Below, piece by piece: positions 1 to 7,897 of a stretch of DNA of 20,543 nt. The notes beneath the pieces are model-generated. The model was not told the origin of the DNA and did no database searches. It was given only the letters and a program-made list of their open reading frames with translations. The position numbers were made by a program, and so were the translations under genes. Source of the stretch: a virus; IMG/VR virus record IMGVR_UViG_3300025889_007970, positions 1-20,543 of that record; one strand, written 5' to 3'. Each line of letters begins with the position of its first letter. Position 1 is the stretch's first letter.

Positions 1-1437
1 ATCAGGTGCTGTGCCTGAACGCAAATCACCTTTATATTTTAATTTATATTTCTTTACTACGCCTAGATCATCTAATACAAATACCCAAGAAACAGGACGT
101 TGTCCTTTAATGCCTGCGGCCCAAGATGCCATTCCTTTTACTATTACTGCTTTTTGTGTTTGATCGTCATCTAAATCTACGTTGAACCAGTTTTTTAATT
201 GTGCCTTATCTGTTCTAGCCTGGTCTTTCATTTTTTTCTCTAATACATATCTTTGTTTAGGACTTTTGTATATGCCATCATTATATTTTACTAGTGATGT
301 TAAACTCTTGTACATTTCTCCATCCCATTCAGAATCAAAATGAAAACCACGTGCTTGTTCTTTTAAAACAGGAGTACAATCACATTCTCCCGGAGGACAT
401 GTACATTCAGTACTTCCACATTGTGGGCAAGGCTTTTTCTTTTCAGTCATTATACCTTTTATTACAGAACTCTCACCAGTTGGAGACATTTCTTTTTCTG
501 CTTCTACGATTGTATGCAATGTATTCTTTAGTTGTTTTAGGTGATATAATGCTTGACGGAATTTATCGTCAAACACCATTTCAGTAATTTCTTTAGATTC
601 ATTTTTTGCTTTCTTACGTAAAGCACTCATAGGTAAAGTACCGCCACCACCTTGTATGTTTATCATTGGATCATCATTTTCTACTACTAAGTGATTTGGT
701 ATCACATTAGTTATATCTACTACTTTTACTTGATTACCGTCTGTTGTTGTTACAATGTCAAGTGATTTGTTTATCTTTTCTATTACTCCGGTAGACACGT
801 GGCCGCGACGTGTTTTTTCGCCCCAGTCACTGTCTTCTACATAATATGAAATCTTGTCACCTGGATTTATATCTCTAGTAGTATAAGTTTTTCTATTTAG
901 ATCGTATTCTCTTATAGGTAATTTGTCTGAATGTACTTTATGTTCTAGATATTCACGTATAGTGTTTAGATAATCATTGGCTTTTATAATTTTTTCTTGG
1001 ACCCAGCCTTCTATTCCTTCTTGTTCGGAAACATTTTTTAAGATGTCATACACTATCTTAGAATTTTTAGCGCACTGGAAAAGATCACTTAGAGCCATTT
1101 CTACTTCATGATCTGTTCTGTCTTTTTCTCGTGGTATGAATCCTGACTTCAATCTTTTACCAGCACTGGGAACTACTATAAGATCGGTTTCGGCAATATC
1201 TTCTTCTTTTAGTAAGGCGCGCATTTCTTCTTTGGTCTTGCCATATTTCTTCTTGAATTGTGCGTCAGATAGTTCCTCCATATCAGTAGCAATGCGCTTC
1301 ATCTTACCTTCATAAAATTTCTTTTTAGTCTTTTTACCCTTGAACATAGATCCTGCACGTTTTTGCGTACCGCCTATGGGCATGGATACACTAGCAACTG
1401 ATCCTGAGGTTGTTTCTTCTATTTGCCGGACTTTCAT
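1..1437 (-). CDS. Large phage protein of unknown role, C-terminus cut off by window edge
   Basis: The frame is open for all 479 codons from the ATG at 1437 to the left edge, so the C-terminus is missing. The start is supported by AAGGA 8-9 bases upstream and a late promoter box at 1461-1467. The N-terminus (about residues 10-27, a Gly/Ser/Val stretch ending in GGTQKR) and the helical segment at 109-167 (DHEVEMA, then EGWVQEKI and a Lys-Ala-x-Asp-Tyr motif) resemble segments I recall from hypothetical proteins of marine T4-like phages. Residues 188-250 look like a small SH3-like barrel. Residues 337-354 hold six cysteines in the pattern CPxC-x4-CxC-x4-CxC, probably a metal-binding knuckle. The protein is rich in Lys and Glu and has no signal peptide or membrane segment. 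It is the last gene visible, behind a terminator, so it probably has its own late transcript. Function is unknown; a virion-internal or assembly protein is a guess. Confidence 0.8.
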   Translation of the reverse strand, partial: MKVRQIEETTSGSVASVSMPIGGTQKRAGSMFKGKKTKKKFYEGKMKRIATDMEELSDAQFKKKYGKTKEEMRALLKEEDIAETDLIVVPSAGKRLKSGFIPREKDRTDHEVEMALSDLFQCAKNSKIVYDILKNVSEQEGIEGWVQEKIIKANDYLNTIREYLEHKVHSDKLPIREYDLNRKTYTTRDINPGDKISYYVEDSDWGEKTRRGHVSTGVIEKINKSLDIVTTTDGNQVKVVDITNVIPNHLVVENDDPMINIQGGGGTLPMSALRKKAKNESKEITEMVFDDKFRQALYHLKQLKNTLHTIVEAEKEMSPTGESSVIKGIMTEKKKPCPQCGSTECTCPPGECDCTPVLKEQARGFHFDSEWDGEMYKSLTSLVKYNDGIYKSPKQRYVLEKKMKDQARTDKAQLKNWFNVDLDDDQTQKAVIVKGMASWAAGIKGQRPVSWVFVLDDLGVVKKYKLKYKGDLRSGTAPD

Positions 1438-1467
1438 AAATAGATTCCTTAGTTATTAAGTATTTAT
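1436..1467 (-). promoter_or_regulatory. Candidate T4-type late promoter with RBS-hiding inverted repeat
   Basis: On the minus strand ATAAATA (1467-1461) lies 23 bases before the ATG at 1437. A T4-type late start would fall near 1455, leaving a leader that carries AAGGA. The seven bases of the box are repeated as an inverted copy at 1442-1436 over the start codon, and an inner CTTA/TAAG stem (1448-1451/1457-1460) covers part of the ribosome binding site. The box match is seen directly; promoter activity is inferred. Confidence 0.6.
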
Positions 1468-1491
1468 CTTAATTCCTATTATCAGGCTACA

Positions 1492-1521
1492 AAGATAAAG
1501 CCCCTTTCGGGGCTTTATCTT
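1492..1521 (-). terminator. Hairpin terminator after the 1578-2456 glycosyltransferase gene
   Basis: This is a perfect 13-base-pair inverted repeat (1492-1504 and 1509-1521) around a 4-base loop. On the minus strand the loop reads GAAA, a GNRA tetraloop closed by C-G pairs, which favours minus-strand RNA as the folded form. It lies 57 bases beyond the stop codon at 1578. The U-tract on the minus strand is weak (UUAUCUUUG). On the plus strand the hairpin is followed by AATCATTTTT, so it may also work in that direction, although no plus-strand gene is seen. Confidence 0.8.
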
Positions 1522-1577
1522 AATCATTTTTCAAGTTTGTGTGTATTAAAACTTGTTATCTCCTATTTGTTAAATCT

Positions 1578-2456
1578 TTACTTAGTTACTAATTGAACTC
1601 TACCTTCGTTCTTTTCTTTTTCTAGATACATAGGACCTATAGAATTGAACAGGTGTTCTTGTGCTTCCATGCAGAATACATAAGTTCCAGTATGACGTAG
1701 CAGAACTCTCTTGTCTACCCATACTCTTCCACCTATGTCACGCCAGTTCTCGCAGAAAGTCCAGTCTTCTGAATAATAGCGATTCTGACGAACAGCAGTA
1801 TCAAAATAAGTCTTTAAATACTTGTCATACTTTGGATCTAAACCTATGTCATTCTTATATGGTTTTACAGCAGGATGAGAATTTAACTTTTCAAAGCAAC
1901 TCTTCTTCATCAACAAGAAACCTGTACCTGCTTTGCTTACTTCTTGTAAGCCATCAGTACCTTCTTCTGCTCCCTCAAATCCATTGACTACCCACTTGAT
2001 AGGCATAGTCTTCATTGGGTACAAACCACCTATAACATCTACATTTCTGTTGAGTAGTACTAACAAATGCCACGGCTCCCAACCTATGTCTGCGTCTACG
2101 AAAAATAAGTGCGTAGCCTCTTCCATATCTAAGAACTTAGCAGTTAGTGTGTTTCTAGCCCTAGATATTAGTGATTCATTTACCATTGTTTCTAGAGTCC
2201 AGTCAATACCTAACTGTCTAGCAGTATTAGCCCACTTGATAAAACTCATAAAAGTAGATTCAGTAAGCATACCACCATAGCAGGGCATTGCTATATGTAC
2301 CCTAGTAGTACGTAAGAAATCAACATTTACTTGTACTTGCCCTGGTTGCGGAGCAGCGTTATCTGCTTGTACTGGTTGCTGATTTTCTACTATCTCCTGT
2401 ACTTTTTCTACAGGAATAGTCTTTTGTGTATTCTTAGTTGCTTTCTTCTTAGCCAT
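1578..2456 (-). CDS. GT-A fold glycosyltransferase
   Basis: Protein of 292 residues that probably transfers a sugar from a nucleotide-sugar donor in the host cytoplasm. The first 45 residues are a Lys- then Gln/Pro-rich low-complexity leader. The catalytic region starts near residue 52 (VHIAMPCYGG). Residues 96-107 include SLISRARNTL, common in this phage-type family, and FFVDADIGW at 118-126 gives the Asp-x-Asp metal-binding motif (D121, D123). SEDWTFC at 229-235 with the following WRDIGG, and H255 in the LRHTG segment, fit the C-terminal acceptor and metal-ligand region of such enzymes. The start is supported by GAGAGG and a late promoter box upstream (2479-2485). The acceptor is unknown; virion protein, DNA base and host surface are all possible. 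It is not closely similar to the paralogous pair at 8382-10545. Confidence 0.85.
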   Translation of the reverse strand: MAKKKATKNTQKTIPVEKVQEIVENQQPVQADNAAPQPGQVQVNVDFLRTTRVHIAMPCYGGMLTESTFMSFIKWANTARQLGIDWTLETMVNESLISRARNTLTAKFLDMEEATHLFFVDADIGWEPWHLLVLLNRNVDVIGGLYPMKTMPIKWVVNGFEGAEEGTDGLQEVSKAGTGFLLMKKSCFEKLNSHPAVKPYKNDIGLDPKYDKYLKTYFDTAVRQNRYYSEDWTFCENWRDIGGRVWVDKRVLLRHTGTYVFCMEAQEHLFNSIGPMYLEKEKNEGRVQLVTK

Positions 2457-2463
2457 GATATCC

Positions 2464-2494
2464 TCTCAGTTGTACTGTTATTTACTAACTGAGA
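2464..2494 (-). promoter_or_regulatory. Candidate late promoter in the loop of an 8-bp inverted repeat
   Basis: On the minus strand GTAAATA (2485-2479) lies 22 bases before the ATG at 2456. It sits in the 15-base loop of a perfect inverted repeat (TCTCAGTT at 2464-2471, AACTGAGA at 2487-2494). The promoter-distal arm carries the GAGA of the ribosome binding site GAGAGG. A transcript started near 2473 would lack the upstream arm. The box departs from ATAAATA by one base. Confidence 0.5.
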
Positions 2495-2505
2495 ACTAGT
2501 GCCAA

Positions 2506-3513
2506 TTATTTTTCGTCTAGGTAATCTTGAATTATTGGAGTAAAACTTTCTTGCACTCCGGCTGCAGCTGCTTTGTATAAATCTAACAGTTTCTGTATTC
2601 TGGGCTTGTATATCTCATATTCATCATCACGCATGTGTGCTTTCATATGGGGCTGGATGTACTTGATCATATCGTGTATGAATTGAAGTTTTTCACGATC
2701 AGTTTTTAATAATTCAAGTACTTTGGCACTCTTAATTGCTCGTTGTTGCACTGCTTTTAAGTCTTGTTCTTTCCCTGGTTTAGCCTTGTCAGCAAGTTTA
2801 GCAAGATTAAAAGTAGCAAAAAAACCGTAATCACCGATTAAATCCTGCATAGGTGTCCCTGGTGTAAGTCCTCTAGGTCCTTCAGTTAAGTAATCTACCC
2901 GTTCATCTAATTTTTTAGGCGGTTCGGACTCTCCACCCATACCAATATCTAGCATTTTAACAACAGTATCGGCTAGTTTTCTATTCTTTTGCGTTACAGG
3001 ATATAGACTCATAACCATTGCAGTTTTTTGTCTTTTGTTGAGTTTAGGCCATGCGTTACGTATTTCTGTCGCGCTTTTAATGCCGGGACCAAACTCTACT
3101 GTAGGTAGATAATGAATGTAAGCGTGTTTACCAAAAGGCTCTAAATCTTTTCCAGTATATGCTTGAAAATAAGCAGGACTGCCGTCTTTTTTAGTGCCAC
3201 CTGGCTTTGGTTGTTCTGTTCTGTCTTTTTCGCTACGCACAAAAATTACTATATCTTGTTCAGGATCATAGTTCTGAGTAATTTCTTTAGGCATGAATGG
3301 ACTCTTAACTTGTACGAAACTGCCTGGTTTTACTCCTGCTAACTTCGCTAACTTCTCTTTGATCTCAAAAGGAAAAGGACGTACTTTCTGATCGTTAGTA
3401 GCCGCGACATACATATCGGCATCAGGAAAGGCTTTTAGTGCGCTCTTATATAATTCATAATGACCTGCGTGAAAAGGATGAAATCCACCCGGCATTATTA
3501 CTATCTGTTTCAT
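2506..3513 (-). CDS. HxGH-type nucleotidyltransferase (cytidylyltransferase-like) with C-terminal extension
   Basis: Protein of 335 residues. Residues 1-185 form a Rossmann-like nucleotidyltransferase of the cytidylyltransferase/NadM superfamily: MPGGFHPFHAGH at 7-18 holds the nucleotide-binding HAGH, and KSATEIR at 146-152 is a variant of the family's ISSTxIR motif. Such enzymes join NMP to a phosphorylated substrate, releasing pyrophosphate; the substrate here cannot be told. Residues 200-335 are a separate, mostly helical extension rich in Lys and Asp/Glu that I do not recognise. I recall similar proteins near structural genes of T4-like cyanophages. The start lies 2 bases after the stop of the upstream gene, with AAGG about 13 bases before the ATG, so coupled translation is likely. 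It could supply an activated sugar or alcohol to the neighbouring glycosyltransferases, or act in NAD metabolism. Confidence 0.85.
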   Translation of the reverse strand: MKQIVIMPGGFHPFHAGHYELYKSALKAFPDADMYVAATNDQKVRPFPFEIKEKLAKLAGVKPGSFVQVKSPFMPKEITQNYDPEQDIVIFVRSEKDRTEQPKPGGTKKDGSPAYFQAYTGKDLEPFGKHAYIHYLPTVEFGPGIKSATEIRNAWPKLNKRQKTAMVMSLYPVTQKNRKLADTVVKMLDIGMGGESEPPKKLDERVDYLTEGPRGLTPGTPMQDLIGDYGFFATFNLAKLADKAKPGKEQDLKAVQQRAIKSAKVLELLKTDREKLQFIHDMIKYIQPHMKAHMRDDEYEIYKPRIQKLLDLYKAAAAGVQESFTPIIQDYLDEK

Positions 3514-3515
3514 GC

Positions 3516-3902
3516 TTAGTAACTTACCTTAACAAAATTAATTATGCCGTGCGCGAAATTTTCTACTCTTGCTCTGATGTAAACAAAATTACCTTCTATG
3601 TTAGTATAGGTAGATATATCAGAATTTAACTTCGGGGTAGTGTTAGCAGGGGCACTATAATTTGCTGTAAGGGAATAAACTTCAAACCAGTCACTGGATG
3701 ATGGTGAAGTTGCTAGAGAGGCTTCTATAACAAGATTGCCTGTTACTTCACTAAATTTAATGTTGACTGTTTGTAAATCTTCATTGCCTAGATAATAACT
3801 AGCAGCAGGTTGTGTGTTACCTGTAACATCATAGATGTTGGCTGTGCCACCGCCGTTATAAGCAGTTTCCGGTAACAAGATTAGTGTAGTAGATTGTGAC
3901 AT
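3516..3902 (-). CDS. Small beta-rich phage protein, probably structural
   Basis: Protein of 128 residues rich in Thr, Ser, Asn and Tyr, with alternating hydrophobic and polar residues typical of a beta-sandwich. It has one central Trp (SSSDWFEVYSL) and a C-terminal segment, GNFVYIRARVENFAHG, of the kind found in small virion-associated proteins of marine phages. There is no signal peptide, membrane segment or catalytic motif. Its ATG shares a base with the TAA stop of the upstream 55-residue gene (TAATG), so translation is probably coupled. Its own ribosome binding site is weak. The role as a neck, tail or decoration protein is inferred from composition and company only. Confidence 0.7.
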   Translation of the reverse strand: MSQSTTLILLPETAYNGGGTANIYDVTGNTQPAASYYLGNEDLQTVNIKFSEVTGNLVIEASLATSPSSSDWFEVYSLTANYSAPANTTPKLNSDISTYTNIEGNFVYIRARVENFAHGIINFVKVSY

Positions 3903-4069
3903 TAACTTTTTACCACTTCTACTACTATGCCATCACCCACTAACTCTTGTGCTACTTGCTCAAGAGCTTGTTGTACGTCAGAACCAGCAATTTCTGCGGC
4001 TTCTTTATCAGAATCTTTTACGATCTTGCTGAATTTAATTACTATAATATCTTCTACTATCTTAGCCAT
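3902..4069 (-). CDS. Conserved-looking 55-residue phage protein
   Basis: A short gene read directly from the minus strand, starting MAKIVEDIIVIKFSKIV and ending in VVEVVKS. It is acidic, without Cys or Trp, and probably has a beta-strand, an alpha helix (residues 21-43) and a final strand. Similar small proteins with a MAKIVE-type start are familiar to me from marine T4-like phages, without known function. The ATG follows GGAG by 5 bases, and a late promoter box lies 21 bases upstream. The strongest hairpin in the set covers both the ribosome binding site and the start codon. Its stop overlaps the start of the next gene (TAATG). Confidence 0.75.
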   Translation of the reverse strand: MAKIVEDIIVIKFSKIVKDSDKEAAEIAGSDVQQALEQVAQELVGDGIVVEVVKS

Positions 4070-4097
4070 AAATACTCCAATTTCTTAGAGTATTTAT
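4068..4097 (-). promoter_or_regulatory. Late promoter box forming a perfect 10-bp hairpin with the start codon region
   Basis: ATAAATACTC (4097-4088 on the minus strand) and GAGTATTTAT (4077-4068) are perfect inverted copies around a 10-base loop. The first copy is the late promoter box. The second carries three bases of the GGAG ribosome binding site and the first two bases of the ATG at 4069. Transcripts from further upstream would fold and hide the start, whereas a transcript begun at about 4085 would lack the first arm. The extended box GATAAATACTCT is shared with the site at 8344-8361. Confidence 0.7.
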
Positions 4098-4099
4098 CA

Positions 4100-4858
4100 C
4101 TAATCTGGGCGTTTCTCTAACTTAAAAGTTTCTCCCAACACCCCAGAAAAGATCATATGCAGTACAGTTAGATACTGACTGTCATCATAATCTACATAAA
4201 AACCCTGAATATAGTAGTTAAAATAGTATGGATGAGCAGAACAATCTATCAAGGGTTTACTAAGTCTTATGTTAGAATTGTATTTGTTTTTGTCAACATA
4301 ACTTAAAAGAGTATTCTGAATATTAACATCAGTCCACTTCTTACTACCTTTGAAAAAAGTCCTATATTTAAATTTGGGTTCCTTAGTAAAGTACTTGATA
4401 CCCTTAGGTAGTATCTTTACTTGATAAAATATGGAATCTTTGAAGTGACTAGCAAAATCTTTCAATTTGCTGAGGTCGTTTGAAAATACAGAAATAACAT
4501 TATTTTCTTGTCTTAGATAAATGTCCGGATTTTCTAGCACAGATTGTTTGAAATCAAAAACATATTTTATATGATTTATGTTCTCATTTACTACTTCCCA
4601 ATATAATATCCATGGACTACTTACTGATTTCCTAGAAGAATTATGTATTATAGAGTAATACTTAGGATAAGTAGCCGCTGGATTTCTATCCAGTATTTGT
4701 CTTTTTATTCTTTTTATTTTTGAAAAAAATTCATCTATGTTATCGCAATACCTGATGAACTCTACACCAGGTACCGCTACAATTACTTTATATTTAAACT
4801 TATTAAAAAAAAGTTTGTGTTGTTCTTTACGATTGAACTTCAATGATGCCATCCTCAT
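4100..4858 (-). CDS. Unrecognised 252-residue protein overlapping clpA
   Basis: I do not recognise this protein. It is basic and rich in Lys, Tyr, Phe, Asn and Ser, with no Walker, DxD or other catalytic signature and no membrane segment. It begins with a Lys/Phe-rich stretch (KLFFNKFKYKVIVAVPG). Its reading frame overlaps the 3' end of clpA by 32 bases from the ATG at 4858, but that ATG has no ribosome binding site. A TTG at 4843, preceded by GAGG with 9 bases between, would give a shorter form beginning MKFNRKEQ and may be the real start. The overlap suggests coupled expression with clpA, so an adaptor or partner role is conceivable but unsupported. Its base composition is more AT-rich than the neighbouring clpA. 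Confidence 0.65.
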   Translation of the reverse strand: MRMASLKFNRKEQHKLFFNKFKYKVIVAVPGVEFIRYCDNIDEFFSKIKRIKRQILDRNPAATYPKYYSIIHNSSRKSVSSPWILYWEVVNENINHIKYVFDFKQSVLENPDIYLRQENNVISVFSNDLSKLKDFASHFKDSIFYQVKILPKGIKYFTKEPKFKYRTFFKGSKKWTDVNIQNTLLSYVDKNKYNSNIRLSKPLIDCSAHPYYFNYYIQGFYVDYDDSQYLTVLHMIFSGVLGETFKLEKRPD

Positions 4859-7094
4859 TAATTTTCGCAGTTAGTTTGTTAGTAACGTTGAATTCAATCT
4901 TGTCGTCAACTAGAGTTGCGATAATATTAGAATCCTTTACACGCTCAAACAAAATCTTCTTTGATACAGGCACCCTGATCAATTCATCGATCTTTCTTGC
5001 TAGGGGTCTAGCACCCATCTTAGGATCATATCCTTCCTTAGCCAGATATTCTATTACTGGTTCAGTTAGATTGATAGTGATGTTATGCTTTTCTAACAGA
5101 GATCGCTTGATATCTTCCATAAACTTAACAACGATCTTCTTGATAGATAGCAAATCCAACTTCTTGAACTTGCAAATCTTGTCTAAACGATTCCTGAATT
5201 CAGGCTTGAAAAATTCTTTCATAGCCCTGTCATCTTCACCGGTCTTTTCTAGAGAACCGAAACCGATGTTGTTCTTTTCTGCGTCTGCTGATCCCAAGTT
5301 ACTAGTCAAGATGATAACAGTATTCTTACACGATACTTCCTTACCGTTACTACCTGTTACTCTTCCTTCGTCTAGGATCTGCAAGAATATATTAAAAATA
5401 TCTGGATGTGCTTTTTCTACCTCATCAAACAACATCACAGCATGGGGGTTCTTGCTAAGATCACTAATCAACCTACCACCCTGCACTTGGCTATCCCCAA
5501 ACCCAACGTAACCTGGTGGCGGGCCGATTAATGATGAAACACTATGCTTTTCAGAATATTCAGACATATCGTACTTTAGCAACGGCATATCTAGATTCTT
5601 GCTCAACAACTTAGCGAGTTCAGTCTTACCTGTGCCTGTTGGTCCTAAGAACAAGAAACTAGCGATAGGCTTAGTTTCGTTGTTGATACCCGCGAACGAT
5701 ACATAAACTCGTTCAAGCACACTCTCAACTGCTTCGTCCTGTCCATATAACTTGTCTTTGACATTTTGTGCTAGATTTTCGATCTTGACATAGTTATCTC
5801 CTGCTAGTTTATCAGCAGGTACTCCTGTGAATCTTTCTACTTGATCAAAGATCATTTGCTTAGTAATCTTAGCACCCTTGTTTTCTGCTACTCTCTGTTT
5901 AGCGCAAGCAGCATCTAGCAAGTCAATGCTCTTGTCTGGGTTCTTTCTATCTGAAATGTATCTTTCAGCAGTTTCTACCGCAGTCAGAATCGCTTCTTCT
6001 TGGATCTCTACTTCATGGAAGTCATTTAGTCTAGGTGCTAGACCATTCAAGATCCTGATAGTGGTATCCTTAGTAGGCTCATCAATAGTTACTTTGTAGA
6101 ATCTACGCATCAAAGCACGATCCTTCTCAAATGATTCGTAGAATTCTTCCCAAGTAGTAGAAGCGATTACCTTGAGTGTGCCCTTAGTGATCGCAGGCTT
6201 GATCAAGTTGGCGAAGTCTACAGCACCATTAGTAGAAGATCCTGCTGTATGCATCGTATGTGCTTCGTCAATAAACAAGATAGAATTCTTCTTGGCATTA
6301 AGTGCCTCGATAACTTGCTTTACCTTTTCTTCAAAGTCACCCCTATATCTACTACCTGCTAACAATCCACCTACTTCAAGTGAATACAAAGAATAACCCT
6401 TTAAGAATTCTGGAACAGCATCTTGCACTAGCGCAATTGCTAGACCTTCTACGATTGCTGTCTTGCCAACGCCGGGATCACCTACCATTAGCACGTTAGA
6501 CTTAAATCGCTTGGCTAACACATTAATGATACCATCAAGTTCCTCAGTTCTGCCGATACAAGGCTCTAACTTGTCTTGTTTTGCTAGGGCAGTTAAATCA
6601 GTAGTGAACTCAGCCAGAACTTCATCAGCCTGTCCCGGAGTCAATACACTCTCAAACTCATTGCCCTTATAAGTCTTTTGCCAATGTAGGACAAATTCGT
6701 TTTTAGAAATTCCATACTTCAACAAGAAATAATGAGCATGGCTATTGCCTTCTGCGGCAATGCTTAGATACAAGTCAATAGTTAGTACTTGACGCCTGCC
6801 CGTAAATAGTACCTGAGTAACTGTGCGATTCATCACTCGCTCAAGAGAATTAGTCTTGCGTGGTTGACAGTTAGCCTCTCTAGATTCGATAGCATGTAAT
6901 CCTGCGATATAAGCATTGAGTTCGTTGAGTAGCATTTCCATATCTACTCCATAAGAAACCAATGACTTCTTGAAAGGATTGTACGTGATCAATGATAGCA
7001 ACAAATGTTCTACAGTCACATATTCATGATTGTAGCCTTTAGCGATACTAATCGCTTGTTCGATAATAGTTTCTATTTCGGGTGAATTCATCAT
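4827..7094 (-). CDS. clpA: ClpA-type AAA+ protein unfoldase
   Basis: Protein of 755 residues with the ClpA layout. The N-domain is at 1-140. NBD1 has Walker A GDPGVGKT (205-212), Walker B ILFIDEAH (272-279), a pore loop with Tyr250 in SRYRG, and Arg fingers near 330. NBD2 has Walker A GPTGTGKT (484-491), pore loop GYVG (528-531), Walker B VMLFDEVEKAH (553-563), sensor-1 TSN (597-599) and sensor-2 GARPLAR (694-700). The coiled-coil middle domain of ClpB is absent, which argues for an unfoldase rather than a disaggregase. IGF at 610-612 sits where ClpA carries its ClpP-docking tripeptide. No clpP or clpS gene is in the window, so a partner would come from the host or elsewhere in the genome. 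The start follows GAGAGG by 7-8 bases. It sits 20 bases downstream of dnaJ, suggesting a chaperone pair. Both ATPase sites look intact. Confidence 0.95.
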   Translation of the reverse strand: MMNSPEIETIIEQAISIAKGYNHEYVTVEHLLLSLITYNPFKKSLVSYGVDMEMLLNELNAYIAGLHAIESREANCQPRKTNSLERVMNRTVTQVLFTGRRQVLTIDLYLSIAAEGNSHAHYFLLKYGISKNEFVLHWQKTYKGNEFESVLTPGQADEVLAEFTTDLTALAKQDKLEPCIGRTEELDGIINVLAKRFKSNVLMVGDPGVGKTAIVEGLAIALVQDAVPEFLKGYSLYSLEVGGLLAGSRYRGDFEEKVKQVIEALNAKKNSILFIDEAHTMHTAGSSTNGAVDFANLIKPAITKGTLKVIASTTWEEFYESFEKDRALMRRFYKVTIDEPTKDTTIRILNGLAPRLNDFHEVEIQEEAILTAVETAERYISDRKNPDKSIDLLDAACAKQRVAENKGAKITKQMIFDQVERFTGVPADKLAGDNYVKIENLAQNVKDKLYGQDEAVESVLERVYVSFAGINNETKPIASFLFLGPTGTGKTELAKLLSKNLDMPLLKYDMSEYSEKHSVSSLIGPPPGYVGFGDSQVQGGRLISDLSKNPHAVMLFDEVEKAHPDIFNIFLQILDEGRVTGSNGKEVSCKNTVIILTSNLGSADAEKNNIGFGSLEKTGEDDRAMKEFFKPEFRNRLDKICKFKKLDLLSIKKIVVKFMEDIKRSLLEKHNITINLTEPVIEYLAKEGYDPKMGARPLARKIDELIRVPVSKKILFERVKDSNIIATLVDDKIEFNVTNKLTAKINEDGIIEVQS

Positions 7095-7101
7095 ATTTTA
7101 A

Positions 7102-7118
7102 ACCTCTCAGGTATTTAG
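7102..7118 (-). promoter_or_regulatory. Candidate late promoter and small RBS hairpin before clpA
   Basis: On the minus strand CTAAATA (7118-7112) overlaps the dnaJ stop codon and lies 17 bases before the clpA ATG. Directly after it ACCT (7112-7109) and AGGT (7105-7102) can pair around a 3-base loop, covering part of the GAGAGG ribosome binding site. The stem is only 4 base pairs and the box departs from ATAAATA by one base, so this is the weakest of the five sites. Confidence 0.35.
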
Positions 7119-7897
7119 TTCTGCTTATTGCGTAAAATGCTATCAATTATATCGTTGTGTATATTATCAGGAATAAATGGTTTTAGCAATACTATCTGGT
7201 CTCCGAACCTACCTGTATTGCTTATGGGCATACCATGTCCGGGTATTCTTAGTTGCATATGTGGTTGAGTTTTGGGCTTAATAGTGACTTCTATAGTTTT
7301 TCCTGATATAGTCTCAAATTGGAAAGTACCACCTACTATTAGATCCAGTACTGATACTTGATGATTACATATCAAGTCGCTGTCTCTACGTTCAAACTTT
7401 AAATCTTGTATCTGGGCGAATAGTACAACCAGAGTACCATTTTCTATTATGTTCTCATATCTAATTTGATCTCCATGTTGTACACCTTTGGGTACTTCTA
7501 TGTTGATTACTTTAGTTCCTTTGTTGTCTTGGATTTTCAATACCTGACTAGAACCTTCGTATGATTCTTTCAACGTGAAGTTGATTTGAGTCCTGAACAT
7601 ATGTCTAGCATTGAAACCGGGCGGCCTGCCCTGCCCAAACATATGCCCAAAAATATCGTTGAGATCAAATGGGGAACCGCCAAAGCCCGGATTTGCGTTC
7701 ATCCTTGCTCTTGGGTTATCGTACTCTTCTCTTTTTTGTGGATTGGATAATGTTTCGTATGCTGCTTGTATTTGCTGAAATTTGGCTGTATCACCACCTT
7801 TATCTGGATGATGTTTGCTAGCCAATTTTCTGTATGCACGTTTTATATCATCGGGAGTCGCATTTTTATCGACTCCCAATACTGAATAATAATCCAT
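7115..7897 (-). CDS. dnaJ: Class B DnaJ (CbpA-like) co-chaperone
   Basis: Protein of 260 residues. The J domain spans residues 1-62 with the HPD motif at 30-32, which stimulates the ATPase of a DnaK partner. A short Gly/Phe-rich linker with NPGFGGSPF and a GHMFGQG segment follows (about 68-95). The C-terminal substrate-binding domains I and II follow from about 103, with [13 protein letters not shown], the typical signature of domain I, and LRIPGHGMP in domain II. The four CxxCxGxG zinc-finger repeats of class A DnaJ are absent, and the end is shorter than in cellular CbpA (about 300 residues). No dnaK or grpE is in the window, so it would have to recruit host DnaK. The gene lies between a holin-like gene and clpA. 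A sigma-70-like promoter is visible upstream. Confidence 0.93.
   Translation of the reverse strand: MDYYSVLGVDKNATPDDIKRAYRKLASKHHPDKGGDTAKFQQIQAAYETLSNPQKREEYDNPRARMNANPGFGGSPFDLNDIFGHMFGQGRPPGFNARHMFRTQINFTLKESYEGSSQVLKIQDNKGTKVINIEVPKGVQHGDQIRYENIIENGTLVVLFAQIQDLKFERRDSDLICNHQVSVLDLIVGGTFQFETISGKTIEVTIKPKTQPHMQLRIPGHGMPISNTGRFGDQIVLLKPFIPDNIHNDIIDSILRNKQN

Noticed and set aside
294-587. Plus-strand 97-codon frame
   Set aside because: It lies opposite the uninterrupted 479-codon minus-strand gene, and its translation is Leu/Tyr-rich without any recognisable pattern.
4843-6672. Plus-strand open frames opposite clpA
   Set aside because: Shadows of the clpA coding sequence. Their translations have no family features, and every real gene here is on the minus strand.
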